This document shows positions 34,283-42,601 of a stretch of DNA of 64,000 bases, piece by piece. Origin of the DNA: an uncultured Vampirovibrio sp. (lineage in GTDB: Bacteria > Cyanobacteriota > Vampirovibrionia > Gastranaerophilales > Gastranaerophilaceae); NCBI GenBank assembly GCA_910577635.1, contig CAJTNR010000010.1:7732-71731 (forward strand). The letters run 5' to 3'. The notes under the pieces are model-generated. The model was not told the DNA's origin, did not search any database, and saw only the letters and a list, made by a program, of their open reading frames with translations. A program made the translations under genes and the position numbers. Position 1 is the stretch's first letter, and the number at the start of each line of letters is the position of its first letter.

Positions 34283-35308
34283 TTATGAATTAAAAGTCTT
34301 GAAGACTGAATCAATTGTGTTTTTAATAACTTCCGATATTGAATCCATTTCGGTTGAAATTGCTTTTTGTTCAGTATCCAGCTGGTTTAGTTTCAATTCA
34401 AGACTTCTATCTTCTGCTTGAATTTTTTCTGTTTTTTGATTAATCCTCTTAACTTCTTTTTCATATAAATCTTTTTTATAATTATAATCATTCATAGCAT
34501 CAGCATAAGCCATTTGGTCATCTGCGCTTCCGGTTTTAATTGAGTAGGTGTTGTTAACTAGATCTGGATCATCTTCGCAGGACAATACCTGAATAGTTGC
34601 TAGTCTTCCGCTTGATTCCTGGGTTAGGGCAGCTATTGCATTAACAGTTTGCTGTGTTTTTTGTTCACCCACATAGTTAAAGGTATAGGATCCATAGTAA
34701 ATATTTTTATTATCAATATTTTCAAATGCTGTTGCGTTTAAATCAGCTTCTGAGGTAAAGTAAGCGGTTCCATTGTTTGTATACATATAAAAAGTCCCGT
34801 CTTTAAGCCCTTGTTCTTGCATAATTGTCAATAACCCGGGGTATTGTTCATAGTTTTCAGATATTTTTGTAATAGTTGATATATCAGGATCGTTTTTATC
34901 GTAAATGTAGTTTTGCATTCCTAACTGAAAACTAAGATAAGTGTATTCATTGTCTTCTTTTTGTGCTGTAATAACACTATCCTTAGCAGTATAAGGATAA
35001 GCTTTTGCTATTTCATCATCATAAGTCAAAACAACGTTATAATAGCCTGCATAGGGTCCGTCTGTAATTTTTGTAAAGTTTTCAATTTTATATTTTTCAT
35101 AAGTCGAATCAAGCGTATAAGTAACTTTTTGATAATCATTGACACTAGGTGGAATGGGGACATCAAGATTGTTGTATTCATTATATAATCCCATTACTTC
35201 ATTAGATAGAGCGGTCCTTGCCTGATTAATTTGCTGTCCTTGATATTCAACATTGCTTTTTCTCGCAGTTAATCCCAAAAAGCGAGCCTGACTTGCTGCT
35301 AAACCCAT
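34283..35308 (-). CDS. MGLAASQAR-type coiled-coil protein, 341 aa
   Basis: The protein starts MGLAASQARFLGLTARKSN followed by a helical QQINQARTALSNEV (20-45). An N-terminus of this type, non-cleaved, amphipathic and rich in Ala/Ser/Gln with regular Leu spacing, resembles the D0 regions of flagellar axial proteins and is a recurrent start among proteins of this bacterial group as I know them. The centre (about 55-250) is a Tyr/Asp/Thr-rich domain of predicted beta structure. The C-terminal 90 residues form a heptad-like coiled coil (LYEKEVKRINQKTEKIQ, ELKLNQLDTEQKAI). AAAGGAAAGG precedes the ATG. A role in flagellar or type III-like export is a possibility, not shown. Confidence 0.6.
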   Translation of the reverse strand: MGLAASQARFLGLTARKSNVEYQGQQINQARTALSNEVMGLYNEYNNLDVPIPPSVNDYQKVTYTLDSTYEKYKIENFTKITDGPYAGYYNVVLTYDDEIAKAYPYTAKDSVITAQKEDNEYTYLSFQLGMQNYIYDKNDPDISTITKISENYEQYPGLLTIMQEQGLKDGTFYMYTNNGTAYFTSEADLNATAFENIDNKNIYYGSYTFNYVGEQKTQQTVNAIAALTQESSGRLATIQVLSCEDDPDLVNNTYSIKTGSADDQMAYADAMNDYNYKKDLYEKEVKRINQKTEKIQAEDRSLELKLNQLDTEQKAISTEMDSISEVIKNTIDSVFKTFNS

Positions 35309-35396
35309 ATTGTCAACCTTTCCTTTGTATTGATATTTAGATATTCGACAATATTATGCTTAAACTTTAGAGATATTAAATTTTTATTTACAATTG

Positions 35397-35425
35397 TTAA
35401 CATTTACCTTATTCCGTATTATAAT
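35397..35425 (+). promoter_or_regulatory. Promoter for nagA
   Basis: TTAACA (35397-35402) and TATAAT (35420-35425) are spaced by 17 bp, about 35 bp before the nagA start. Confidence 0.6.
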
Positions 35426-35460
35426 CAATATTGTTTTAATGTTATTAAGGAAAAAGTCAA

Positions 35461-36354
35461 TTGGACAGCATTTTTTTAATAGACAATCATACCCATGGCT
35501 CCTTCGGGATTAACTTTAACAATGCTTCATATAGTGAAATCCGCTTTGTTTTAAGGGAACTGTACAAAAGAAATATTAAAGGAATTTGTCCTACTCTGGT
35601 AGGCGATTGTAGTAAAAAAATTCAACAACAGCTTTTAGTGTTTGATAAAATTAAAAAAGAACAGCTTGATAATATAAACAAAGAAGCACTTGTTCTTGGA
35701 GTCCACTTAGAAGGCAGTTTTTTGAATCCTAATAAAGCAGGAATTCAGGATAAAAGTGTTTTTTTAACTCCAACAGTTGATAATTACAAAAGTCTTACAG
35801 GACAATACAGCTCTATTGTAAAAATTGTTACAATAGCGCCGGAGCTTGATAATGGGTTGATTGATTATCTGCTTGAAAAAGGCATTAAACCACAAGCCGG
35901 TCATAGCGAGGGGTGTGAATTAAAAAATTGTCTTAGCACAACTCATCACTTTAATGCAATGAATCCCATTCATCATAGAAACCCTTCAATCGCGCTTAAG
36001 GGGTTAGTTAATGACAGCTATATTGAACTTATTGCTGATTTAATACACTGTTCAAGGGATATTTTGTCTTTGGTTTTGAAAATTAAACCAAAAAATAAGA
36101 TAATGTTAATAAGCGATAGTTTGCCTTCAAGCAACTACAATCAGGATATTATTTTTTGTAATAAAAAAATAAATAAAGAAGGAAAAGACTCCAAAGGAAC
36201 TCTGGCTGGGTCAAATCAAACTCTTGATACAATTTGCAAAAACTTAATTAAGGAGAATATCCTAACTAAGGAAGATATAATCCAAATGGGATTTAAAAAT
36301 CAAATAGTTTATCTTAATCTTAATCAAAAAGAAATAGATATTCTAAATAAATAA
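35461..36354 (+). CDS. nagA: N-acetylglucosamine-6-phosphate deacetylase-like protein
   Basis: Starts with TTG, preceded by AAGGA at a good distance. 297 residues, against about 380 for typical NagA; the N-terminal beta-sandwich half is missing, so the protein begins directly at the barrel's metal motif NHTHGSFG (about 9-16). Ligands are visible in order: GVHLEGSF (Glu84), AGHSEG (about 145), THHFNAMNPIHHRNP (about 160), ADLIHC and the catalytic Asp in LISDSLPSS (about 219). It would deacetylate GlcNAc-6-P to glucosamine-6-P in amino-sugar use. The shortened form makes altered substrate possible. No nagB or PTS gene adjoins. Confidence 0.82.
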   Translation: MDSIFLIDNHTHGSFGINFNNASYSEIRFVLRELYKRNIKGICPTLVGDCSKKIQQQLLVFDKIKKEQLDNINKEALVLGVHLEGSFLNPNKAGIQDKSVFLTPTVDNYKSLTGQYSSIVKIVTIAPELDNGLIDYLLEKGIKPQAGHSEGCELKNCLSTTHHFNAMNPIHHRNPSIALKGLVNDSYIELIADLIHCSRDILSLVLKIKPKNKIMLISDSLPSSNYNQDIIFCNKKINKEGKDSKGTLAGSNQTLDTICKNLIKENILTKEDIIQMGFKNQIVYLNLNQKEIDILNK

Positions 36355-36399
36355 AAAATATGATAAACTTATTGTTATAGTTAAAAGAAAGAAAGTAAA

Positions 36400-36855
36400 A
36401 TGAGCAAAAAAATTGTATTATTAATAGTTTTTGTATTGACTGTAGGTATTTTTGGCGGTTTTTATAATAGCGCAATGAGTGAAAATGATGTCATTAAGAC
36501 GACTTCATTAAATATAGTTGCTAATCCTAATAAATTTTTAAACAAAAAAGTAAAGTTTCAAGCAACTTTTGATAAATTTTCAACCCTTGGACTTGATTAT
36601 AAAAAAGCACTAAGACCAAGCAGTAAATACATCGGCATATTAATTCAAAGAGACGATGTTGTCGATCATAATATTCCTTTGTCCGAGATGAAGCTGTTTT
36701 TGAAAAAAGAACTAGCAGAAAAACACATTGATCTTGACACAGGAGATAAAATTGAACTTAGCGCTGTGGTTTTTTCAACTGCACTTAATGACCCCTGGTT
36801 AGATGTTGAAGAACTTACAGTTATTAAAAAAGCAAAAAAAGAAGAAGCAAAGTAG
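36400..36855 (+). CDS. Exported hypothetical protein, 151 aa
   Basis: A signal peptide or N-terminal anchor is visible (KKIVLLIVFVLTVGIFGGFY, residues 3-22). The mature domain of about 120 residues begins VIKTTSLNIVANPNKFLNKKVKF, a pattern (xLxxI..nP..f.GKkV.v.g.f) typical of small OB-fold-like exported domains, with LDTGDKIELSAVVF near the end. The C-terminus is a short charged tail (KKAKKEEAK). It lies 21 bp before the GH57 gene on the same strand. Function unknown. Confidence 0.6.
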   Translation: MSKKIVLLIVFVLTVGIFGGFYNSAMSENDVIKTTSLNIVANPNKFLNKKVKFQATFDKFSTLGLDYKKALRPSSKYIGILIQRDDVVDHNIPLSEMKLFLKKELAEKHIDLDTGDKIELSAVVFSTALNDPWLDVEELTVIKKAKKEEAK

Positions 36856-36876
36856 AGTTTTTATATTGGGATTAAA

Positions 36877-39381
36877 ATGAGCGAGAATAAAAAGTATTTA
36901 ACAATTCACGGACACTTCTACCAGCCGCCCAGGGAAAACCCCTGGATTGAAGAAATTGAACTTCAACAAAGCGCTGATCCTAACCATGATTGGAACGAAA
37001 GAGTTTGCATAGAATGTTATGGACCCAATGGTTCATCAAGGCTTGTAGATGATAATAACTCAATTATTGAAATTTCCAATAACTATCAATATATGAGCTA
37101 TAACTTCGGTCCAACGCTATTGAGCTGGATGGAAACCCACGATCCTATGTCTTATCAAAAAATCATCCAGGCTGATATTAATTCAAGAGAATTGTACGAT
37201 GGTCACGGCTGTGCTATAGCCCAAGTTTATAACCATATTATAATGCCCCTTGCTAATCAAAACGATAAAATTACCCAGGTATTATGGGGGCTTAAGGATT
37301 TTGAAAAAAGATTCAAGAGAAATTCTCTTGGAATCTGGCTTGCTGAAACTGCAGTGGACGCTCAAACTCTTGAAGTTTTAATTGATTGCGGGGTTAAGTT
37401 TACAATTCTCTCCCCTCATCAGGCTAAGTGTATTAATAAAATTGGAGAACACAACTGGCAGGATGTTTCCTGGGGTACAATTGATCCTTCGCAGCCTTAT
37501 AGATACTACGTTGAAGGGTCTGATAAACAAAAGTATATTGATTTGTTTTTCTATGATGGTTCAATTTCTAAGTCTGTTGCGTTTGATAATTTACTGCAGG
37601 ATGGGAAAAAGTTTTCTTATCGATTAAACGACGGTTTTGTTGAATCAAGAAATAGGGCTCAATTGGTTCATATTGCAACGGATGGTGAAAGCTATGGTCA
37701 TCACACAAAATTCGGCGATATGGCATTAGCTTATATTCTTAAAGTCGGAGCAAAGGAGCTTGGTTTTGAAATTACCAATTATTCCCAGTTTTTGGAAAAA
37801 TATCCTCCTGAATATGAAGTTGATATTAAACCCGTGAGCGCCTGGAGCTGCGCACATGGTGTCGGCAGATGGATGGATGATTGCGGCTGTTCAACAGGAG
37901 CGCAGCCTCATTGGAATCAAAAGTGGAGAAAGCCTTTAAGACAGGCTCTTGATTACCTAAGAGACGAGTTAATAAAGCTTTGTTCAATTCAAGGAACAAA
38001 ATACTATAAAGATTTCTGGGAGGCAAGAAACAACTATATCGATGTTATTTTAGATAGGTCAATTGACAATATTAATGAGTTTTTTAAGCAAAACGCAAAA
38101 AAACAACTCAATCAAACTGAAAAAGTTAAAGCGCTAAAACTAATGGAAATTCAGCGTTTTACACAATTAATGTATACAAGCTGCGGTTGGTTTTTTGCCG
38201 ATTTATCAGGGATTGAAACTGTTCAAATAATGAAGTATGCAGCTCGTGCTATGCAATTAGCCCATGAGTTTACTAAGGCAAATTATGAAAAAACTTTCCT
38301 TTCAATTCTTCAAAAAGCTAAAAGCAATATTGCTGAATTTGGAAATGGAAAAGATATTTACAATCGCTTCGCAAAACCCTGTATAATTGATATTGATCAA
38401 ATTACCTCACAGTTTGCAATTGAAACTTCAATTCTTGAAAACAAAAAAGACGATGACAAAATTTGCAAGCTTTATTGCTACAATATCAAAAAAAGCAACT
38501 ATAAAAAATTCTCTAATTCAAATGGCGCTTTGTTTTTCGGTAAAATTGAAGTAAGTTCTAATATTACTTTAGAAAAAAAAGATATGTGCTATGTTGCGCT
38601 TCAAACGCACAATTCTGAGTTTTACTGCGTAAGCAAAGAATTTGAAAGCCTGGATGATTATAACTTAGAAAGAAAAGAGATTCTAAAAAGCTTTGATAAA
38701 GGAACACTGCTTGAAACCCTTCAAACAATCGGGCTTTACTATGGGTCTGATTTTTATTCCTTAAAGGATATCCCTCTTGATAGAAGAAAAACAGCTTTAG
38801 AGAATATTATTACATCAAAAATTGAAAAAACTTCAAAAACATATAAAGATATGTATGAAGAACTTTTAGGTCCTATTACCTATCTTGGTGATTTAGGTAT
38901 GGATATCCCTGAAAGCTTTAGAGTCTGCGCTAAGTACACTCTTTTAGATGATCTTTATAATACCCTTGTTAATTTGGAAGAATTTGATGATAAGGAAAAA
39001 ATCGAAAAGCTTGAAAAAATTAAAGAATTAACGAATAAATATAAAATTGATGTAAATTTTTCAAAAATTACACAATTTTTATCAACAAAACTTAAAGAAC
39101 TCCTTAATTTAGTAAAACAAACTCCAAATTGCACAACAACACAGCATTTGCTTAATTTTTTCAATATCTTAGAAAAACTTGAAATAAAAGTGGAAATTTC
39201 TTCTTCTCAGAATATCTTCTACGATATGTTCTGTGCTAATTTTGAAGGTTTTGTTGAAACTTTAGCTCACCAAAAAGATAAAAGACAAATACTGCTTAAT
39301 TTTCTTGAAATTGGAAGAAAGCTTAATATTAATGTAGAATTCTACAAAAACAAAGTCGATTCTTTAACAGGAAAGGTGTAG
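36877..39381 (+). CDS. GH57 family glycoside hydrolase with DUF3536
   Basis: An 834-residue cytosolic protein (no signal peptide). It opens with HGHFYQPPRENPW (about 10-22), the first conserved region of GH57. GIWLAETAVD (about 151-160) contains the catalytic nucleophile Glu, and HIATDGESYGHH (about 266-277) the acid/base Asp. DUF3536 follows (about 310-640), and the last ~190 residues are Lys/Glu-rich helices. Members are alpha-glucan-acting enzymes (amylase, branching or 4-glucanotransferase types); DUF3536 proteins are common in cyanobacteria and relatives, where glycogen handling is the likely role. The exact activity is not determined. Confidence 0.88.
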   Translation: MSENKKYLTIHGHFYQPPRENPWIEEIELQQSADPNHDWNERVCIECYGPNGSSRLVDDNNSIIEISNNYQYMSYNFGPTLLSWMETHDPMSYQKIIQADINSRELYDGHGCAIAQVYNHIIMPLANQNDKITQVLWGLKDFEKRFKRNSLGIWLAETAVDAQTLEVLIDCGVKFTILSPHQAKCINKIGEHNWQDVSWGTIDPSQPYRYYVEGSDKQKYIDLFFYDGSISKSVAFDNLLQDGKKFSYRLNDGFVESRNRAQLVHIATDGESYGHHTKFGDMALAYILKVGAKELGFEITNYSQFLEKYPPEYEVDIKPVSAWSCAHGVGRWMDDCGCSTGAQPHWNQKWRKPLRQALDYLRDELIKLCSIQGTKYYKDFWEARNNYIDVILDRSIDNINEFFKQNAKKQLNQTEKVKALKLMEIQRFTQLMYTSCGWFFADLSGIETVQIMKYAARAMQLAHEFTKANYEKTFLSILQKAKSNIAEFGNGKDIYNRFAKPCIIDIDQITSQFAIETSILENKKDDDKICKLYCYNIKKSNYKKFSNSNGALFFGKIEVSSNITLEKKDMCYVALQTHNSEFYCVSKEFESLDDYNLERKEILKSFDKGTLLETLQTIGLYYGSDFYSLKDIPLDRRKTALENIITSKIEKTSKTYKDMYEELLGPITYLGDLGMDIPESFRVCAKYTLLDDLYNTLVNLEEFDDKEKIEKLEKIKELTNKYKIDVNFSKITQFLSTKLKELLNLVKQTPNCTTTQHLLNFFNILEKLEIKVEISSSQNIFYDMFCANFEGFVETLAHQKDKRQILLNFLEIGRKLNINVEFYKNKVDSLTGKV

Positions 39382-39460
39382 TTTTTTATAGACAAGTAAG
39401 ATTAAATTTACATTTAAGTAGTCGATAGAAGAATTATTACATTAGTTTTATTCTTAATAT

Positions 39461-39745
39461 ATGGAACTTAATATCTTATTTGGCAAAAACTAAAAGAACT
39501 CTGAGAAAAAAGAGGTTGCACACAACAAGAATTTGCGGGAGTTATGCGAGCTGTGCCCAACAACAATAGGAATGATTGAAATAGGCAAAAGAGTGCCTTC
39601 TTTTGATAAGCTTAAATTATTTGCTGAAAAAACCAGGGGTTAATTATTTTATCCTATTTGATTTTTCATCAAATGAAAAACTAAAAGAGCTGCTTGTATA
39701 TGAAATTGAAAGTTTGGATTCTCAAGTGATTAAAGCATTGATTTA
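39461..39745 (+). pseudogene. Broken XRE regulator
   Basis: Read in shifting frames this stretch encodes an HTH regulator: MELNILFGK then, after a one-base slip at an A-run, LKEL(stop)EKRGCTQQEFAG, then in another frame TIGMIEIGKRVPSFDKLKLF, and finally NEKLKELLVYEIESLDSQVI. An in-frame stop and at least two frameshifts make it non-functional. It matches the intact regulator at 39802-40140 and the other pseudogene at 40231-40544, including a common MxLxxLFGK(K)LKE(L/I)R start. Confidence 0.75.
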
Positions 39746-39801
39746 ATTTGAGAGGTCTATTAAACTCTCTGGTTTAAAAAAATAAGAACATATTAATATT
39801 T

Positions 39802-40140
39802 TCAGCTGTTTTTCAATTCTTCATTCATAAGTCTTAAAACTTTTAAGGCAAACAGCTGTTCTTTATCTGAAAGTCTTTCAATTTCATTAATTAAAAGACT
39901 TTTGATTGAGGTTTTATCATAATATTTAACATCTAACAGCTTGGTTGGTTCAATTTTTAAAATTTCTGAAATCTTTAAAAAAGTCGGCATTGAAGGATAA
40001 CCCCTGCCGTTTTCCCATTTGCTTAAATTCGAAACTTCAATATTTAACTTATCGCAAAATTCTTCTTGGGTTAAATTAAGAGAAGCTCTGATATTTTTTA
40101 ATTTCTGTCCGAAGGCTGATTGATGTTTCTTAATATCCAT
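39802..40140 (-). CDS. XRE-family transcriptional regulator, 112 aa
   Basis: The start is placed at the ATG at 40140 (MDIKKHQSAFGQKLK); an in-frame TTG at 40191 would add 17 residues. HTH region about 10-65: FGQKLKNIRASLNLTQEEF and LSKWENGRGYPSMPTFLKI, the usual Cro/C1 layout. A short C-terminal helix pair follows (LLINEIERLSDKEQ, LRLMNEEL). It lies between two degraded copies of a similar gene on opposite strands, in the tRNA-linked accessory region. No target is evident. Probably a plasmid- or phage-derived regulator. Confidence 0.7.
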   Translation of the reverse strand: MDIKKHQSAFGQKLKNIRASLNLTQEEFCDKLNIEVSNLSKWENGRGYPSMPTFLKISEILKIEPTKLLDVKYYDKTSIKSLLINEIERLSDKEQLFALKVLRLMNEELKNS

Positions 40141-40230
40141 ACTTAGAATAGTTAATTGAGGATCATATTTGGCGATAAGTTGTTTAATCAAGGAAGTTTT
40201 TGAGATTAAGATTATTTAAAATATAAACAA

Positions 40231-40544
40231 CTATTTAAAAAGAGGCTTGAATAAAATAGCTTGTTTTAAAAAAGCTTCTAAGACTTGCGGTGGTAAATCT
40301 GCAAATATTTTATCTAGTTTTTGTCTTAATCTTATGTTTTTTGTCCGGAAGAAGTATTGCAATCAAAGAAATCAAAATATTCTATTCCAAGTTTATCAGC
40401 AAGGAGTTCAACTCTTGCAAAAGACGTCAATCATTCTGATTGATGTTAAATGCAGCTCGCATAATTCCGCCAAATCCTGCTGTGTCATATTTTTACTTTT
40501 TCGAATTTCTTTTAATTTTTTCCAAATAATACCGTCAGGCTCAT
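40231..40544 (-). pseudogene. Broken XRE regulator
   Basis: From an ATG at 40544 the frame reads MSLTVLFGKN and stops; shifting by one base at the A6 run gives KLKEIRKSKNMTQQDLAELCE, clearly an HTH_XRE. Another shift is needed to continue RVELLADKLGIEYFDFFDC, and another for KLDKIFADLPPQVLEAFLKQ. The first slip occurs at the same codon as in the pseudogene at 39461. Confidence 0.72.
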
Positions 40545-40804
40545 ATAATAAGAGTAACCCTATTATATAAATTTTGAAATAAAAAAAGAACTAATAGTAA
40601 TAATTCAATTTGATGATAAGGAATATTCAAAATAAAGAAATTGAATTTCTTCAAGAAAAGATTCTTTTTGCTTTTAGTAGAATCACAAAATATCAAAATT
40701 GACCGAAAAATATTTAAAAATTCAATAATGACAATGATTTTAGAGGTATTTAATACCATAAAGTTGATGAGTTTTGAACTTGATTATTAGAAAATATAGC
40801 ATAA
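40545..40804. other. Non-coding AT-rich stretch
   Basis: No supported gene. A plus-strand fragment near 40610-40700 (DDKEYSK, then EFLQEKILFAFSRITKYQN before a stop) may be the remnant of a coding region. A 73-codon minus-strand frame here has no ribosome-binding site or homologous feel and is left out. Confidence 0.4.
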
Positions 40805-41584
40805 TTATATTAATATATTATTCAATTGTGCCTCTATTCCTATTTGTTCAGGTTCGCCTTTGAATAATTTTTGCAAAATTTTCAAACCTTCTTTGTGCTG
40901 CGCAATTCCATCAATATCATAAATACCTATTCCTTTTGCCTCAATTGGACCTATTATTTTAGCAATATGAATAGGAATTTCGCTTTCATAGATATATTCT
41001 AACGCTTCTTTTTTCTGATTATACAAAGAAACTTTTTGAACTGAATCAATAAGTGCTTCAGGTGGAGTAGTATAAGTTTGCGTTGCGGCCATCAGCCTGT
41101 TTTGACTCCGTATTTTTATTGAATTCAAATCAAGTTCTCTTGTTGGAATTTTTATGCATAATAAATTATCTTTTTTATGCTGTGTATAAGATATAAGTTT
41201 TCCAAGAAGAGAAGTATCTTTATCATAACACAGACTCCAGCTGCCATCTATTTTCCAGTATTTTAAAAAATTATTCATATCTACTGCATAAATCCCTTGA
41301 ATGTCCCCATTGGTGCTGCATGGTTTTATTTTTCCATCTTGCATAATTGTTTTAAGGGCGCTTTCATTAGTAAAATGGTATAAAAATCTTGGAATTTTGT
41401 GTTTATTGGGCTTTTGAACAGCGGAAATATTTGTTGCAGCCATTTGTTCTAAAGAAGACAATAATTTTTTGCTGCCGCTTTCAATTGGTTTTACTACAAT
41501 ACTTCCAGGATCTTTGGAGTTGAAAACTAATTTTGCCCCAACATCTTTTATATCACCTAATGATTGGATTGCTTTTATGCTCAT
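40805..41584 (-). CDS. ADP-ribosyltransferase-like hypothetical protein, 259 aa
   Basis: No signal peptide; N-terminus MSIKAIQSLGDIKDVGAKLVFNSKDPGS, which includes a LVFNSK reminiscent of the SFK motif elsewhere (shown here only as MSIKAIQSL...LVFNSK). The core starts at about residue 85 with RFLYHFTNESALKTIMQDG, a 'LYH(F/Y)T....(L)..I...G.I.P' motif typical of ADP-ribosyltransferase-fold families such as DarT- and HYD1-type toxins. GIYAVDMNNFLKYW follows in the position of the second strand. A catalytic Glu cannot be assigned with certainty. AAGGAG lies before the ATG. Isolated in the accessory island. It could be a toxin or effector; activity not established. Confidence 0.5.
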   Translation of the reverse strand: MSIKAIQSLGDIKDVGAKLVFNSKDPGSIVVKPIESGSKKLLSSLEQMAATNISAVQKPNKHKIPRFLYHFTNESALKTIMQDGKIKPCSTNGDIQGIYAVDMNNFLKYWKIDGSWSLCYDKDTSLLGKLISYTQHKKDNLLCIKIPTRELDLNSIKIRSQNRLMAATQTYTTPPEALIDSVQKVSLYNQKKEALEYIYESEIPIHIAKIIGPIEAKGIGIYDIDGIAQHKEGLKILQKLFKGEPEQIGIEAQLNNILI

Positions 41585-41801
41585 AAAAACTCCTTCATAT
41601 AATTATATTAAAAACATGTTTAAGAAAAAATTGCTAAACTAAAAATTAAAATTGAAGATTTTATAAAAATGCTCGGTAGTTTTGATTTGCCCTTTAAGCA
41701 TTTGTATAATAACGAAATATATCTATATTAACTCCAAAAACACTCTATTTTCAATATCAAGAAATCTGCTAACATAAACTTATAGGTTTTGTGAGGAAAA
41801 A

Positions 41802-42023
41802 ATGGATATTAGAATAGAAAAGAAATATTTTAAGAAAAATTATAAAATTATGATAAACATATATAATACCATAGTATTATTGGGTGATTTTTGTAAATAT
41901 CACCAAGAAATTGAAGAAATTGTAAATATTACCCCTGTAATTGAATATTTGAAAGATGAAAGTGATAAGTTATGTTATAATTTTACAAGTATTAAACTTA
42001 AATTTCATAATAAAGAAGAATAA
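41802..42023 (+). CDS. Small hypothetical protein, 73 aa
   Basis: GAGG lies 6 bases before the ATG. The protein is Lys/Ile/Asn-rich and helical, with no domain I recognise. Its TAA is directly followed by the ATG of the next small HTH gene, so the two are probably cotranscribed. This resembles a two-gene regulatory or toxin-antitoxin pair, but neither the length nor the sequence identifies it. Confidence 0.5.
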   Translation: MDIRIEKKYFKKNYKIMINIYNTIVLLGDFCKYHQEIEEIVNITPVIEYLKDESDKLCYNFTSIKLKFHNKEE

Positions 42024-42212
42024 ATGGCATATATTTACCAAATTATCGGAAGAAATATTAAAAAATATAGAGAGTTAAATAAGTTAACTCTTGAAAAATT
42101 ATCTGAAAAGATTAATATAAGTTATCAAAATTTAAGCAAAATAGAAAATGCTTCAAAGTTGTTGTGTTTAGAACCTGCTTGCTTGAAAAAGCAGCATAAA
42201 AAACTTACATAG
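42024..42212 (+). CDS. Truncated XRE-type HTH protein, 62 aa
   Basis: Residues 6-42 are a clean HTH_XRE (IGRNIKKYRELNKLTLEKL, INISYQNLSKIEN). After KIEN the sequence loses HTH character (ASKLLCLEPACLKKQHK) and stops, where a normal family member would continue with a fourth and fifth helix. It therefore looks 3'-truncated, probably by the recombination that brought the HigA gene next to it; the two genes overlap tail to tail by 8 bp. Confidence 0.55.
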   Translation: MAYIYQIIGRNIKKYRELNKLTLEKLSEKINISYQNLSKIENASKLLCLEPACLKKQHKKLT

Positions 42213-42513
42213 CTTTCTTTTGTTTATCATAATTAAATGGTACAATTGCTGATAAATCCGTCTTGCGCTCAGCAGCAAGAAGTTCAAAATTATTTTGTAA
42301 ACGCAAAAAATATCCTTTTGATAACCCAAAGTATTTAGTCAATCTTAAATCGGAATCAGCAGTAATTGACCTTTGACCTCTTATAATGGCATTAATGCGA
42401 TTTGATGGTACCCCAATAGCTAATGCAAGTGCATTCTGCGATAAATTTAGCGGTTTTATAAACTCATTTTGCAAAATCTGTCCAATGTGAGGAATTTCTA
42501 AATACTGTTGCAT
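42205..42513 (-). CDS. higA: HigA-family antitoxin
   Basis: 102 residues. The start MQQYLEIPHIGQILQNEFI is close to the HigA signature 'HPGxxLxxEFLxPL', followed by LSQNALALAIGVPSNRINAI and the IIRGQRSITADSDLRLTKYFG helix-turn-helix (here split at Gly-Gln-Arg). HigA neutralises HigB and represses its own operon. The toxin gene lies upstream on the same strand but 88 bp away, wider than usual, with a palindrome between them. Confidence 0.92.
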   Translation of the reverse strand: MQQYLEIPHIGQILQNEFIKPLNLSQNALALAIGVPSNRINAIIRGQRSITADSDLRLTKYFGLSKGYFLRLQNNFELLAAERKTDLSAIVPFNYDKQKKAM

Positions 42514-42547
42514 AATATGGACTCCACATTTTTATATTTATATATAT

Positions 42548-42560
42548 TATGTACTACATA
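42548..42560. promoter_or_regulatory. Palindrome between higB and higA
   Basis: TATGTACTACATA is a perfect 6+6 palindrome around a central base, in the 88-bp gap upstream of higA. It is the type of site bound by HigA dimers, but its position suggests control of higA alone. Confidence 0.45.
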
Positions 42561-42601
42561 CAATATAAAATCAATCCTTCTAAGAAATAATTTTTCAAAA
42601 C

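Noticed and set aside
40541..40759. Minus-strand 73-codon frame
   Set aside because: Very AT-rich hydrophobic sequence without SD; overlaps the 5' end of an XRE pseudogene.
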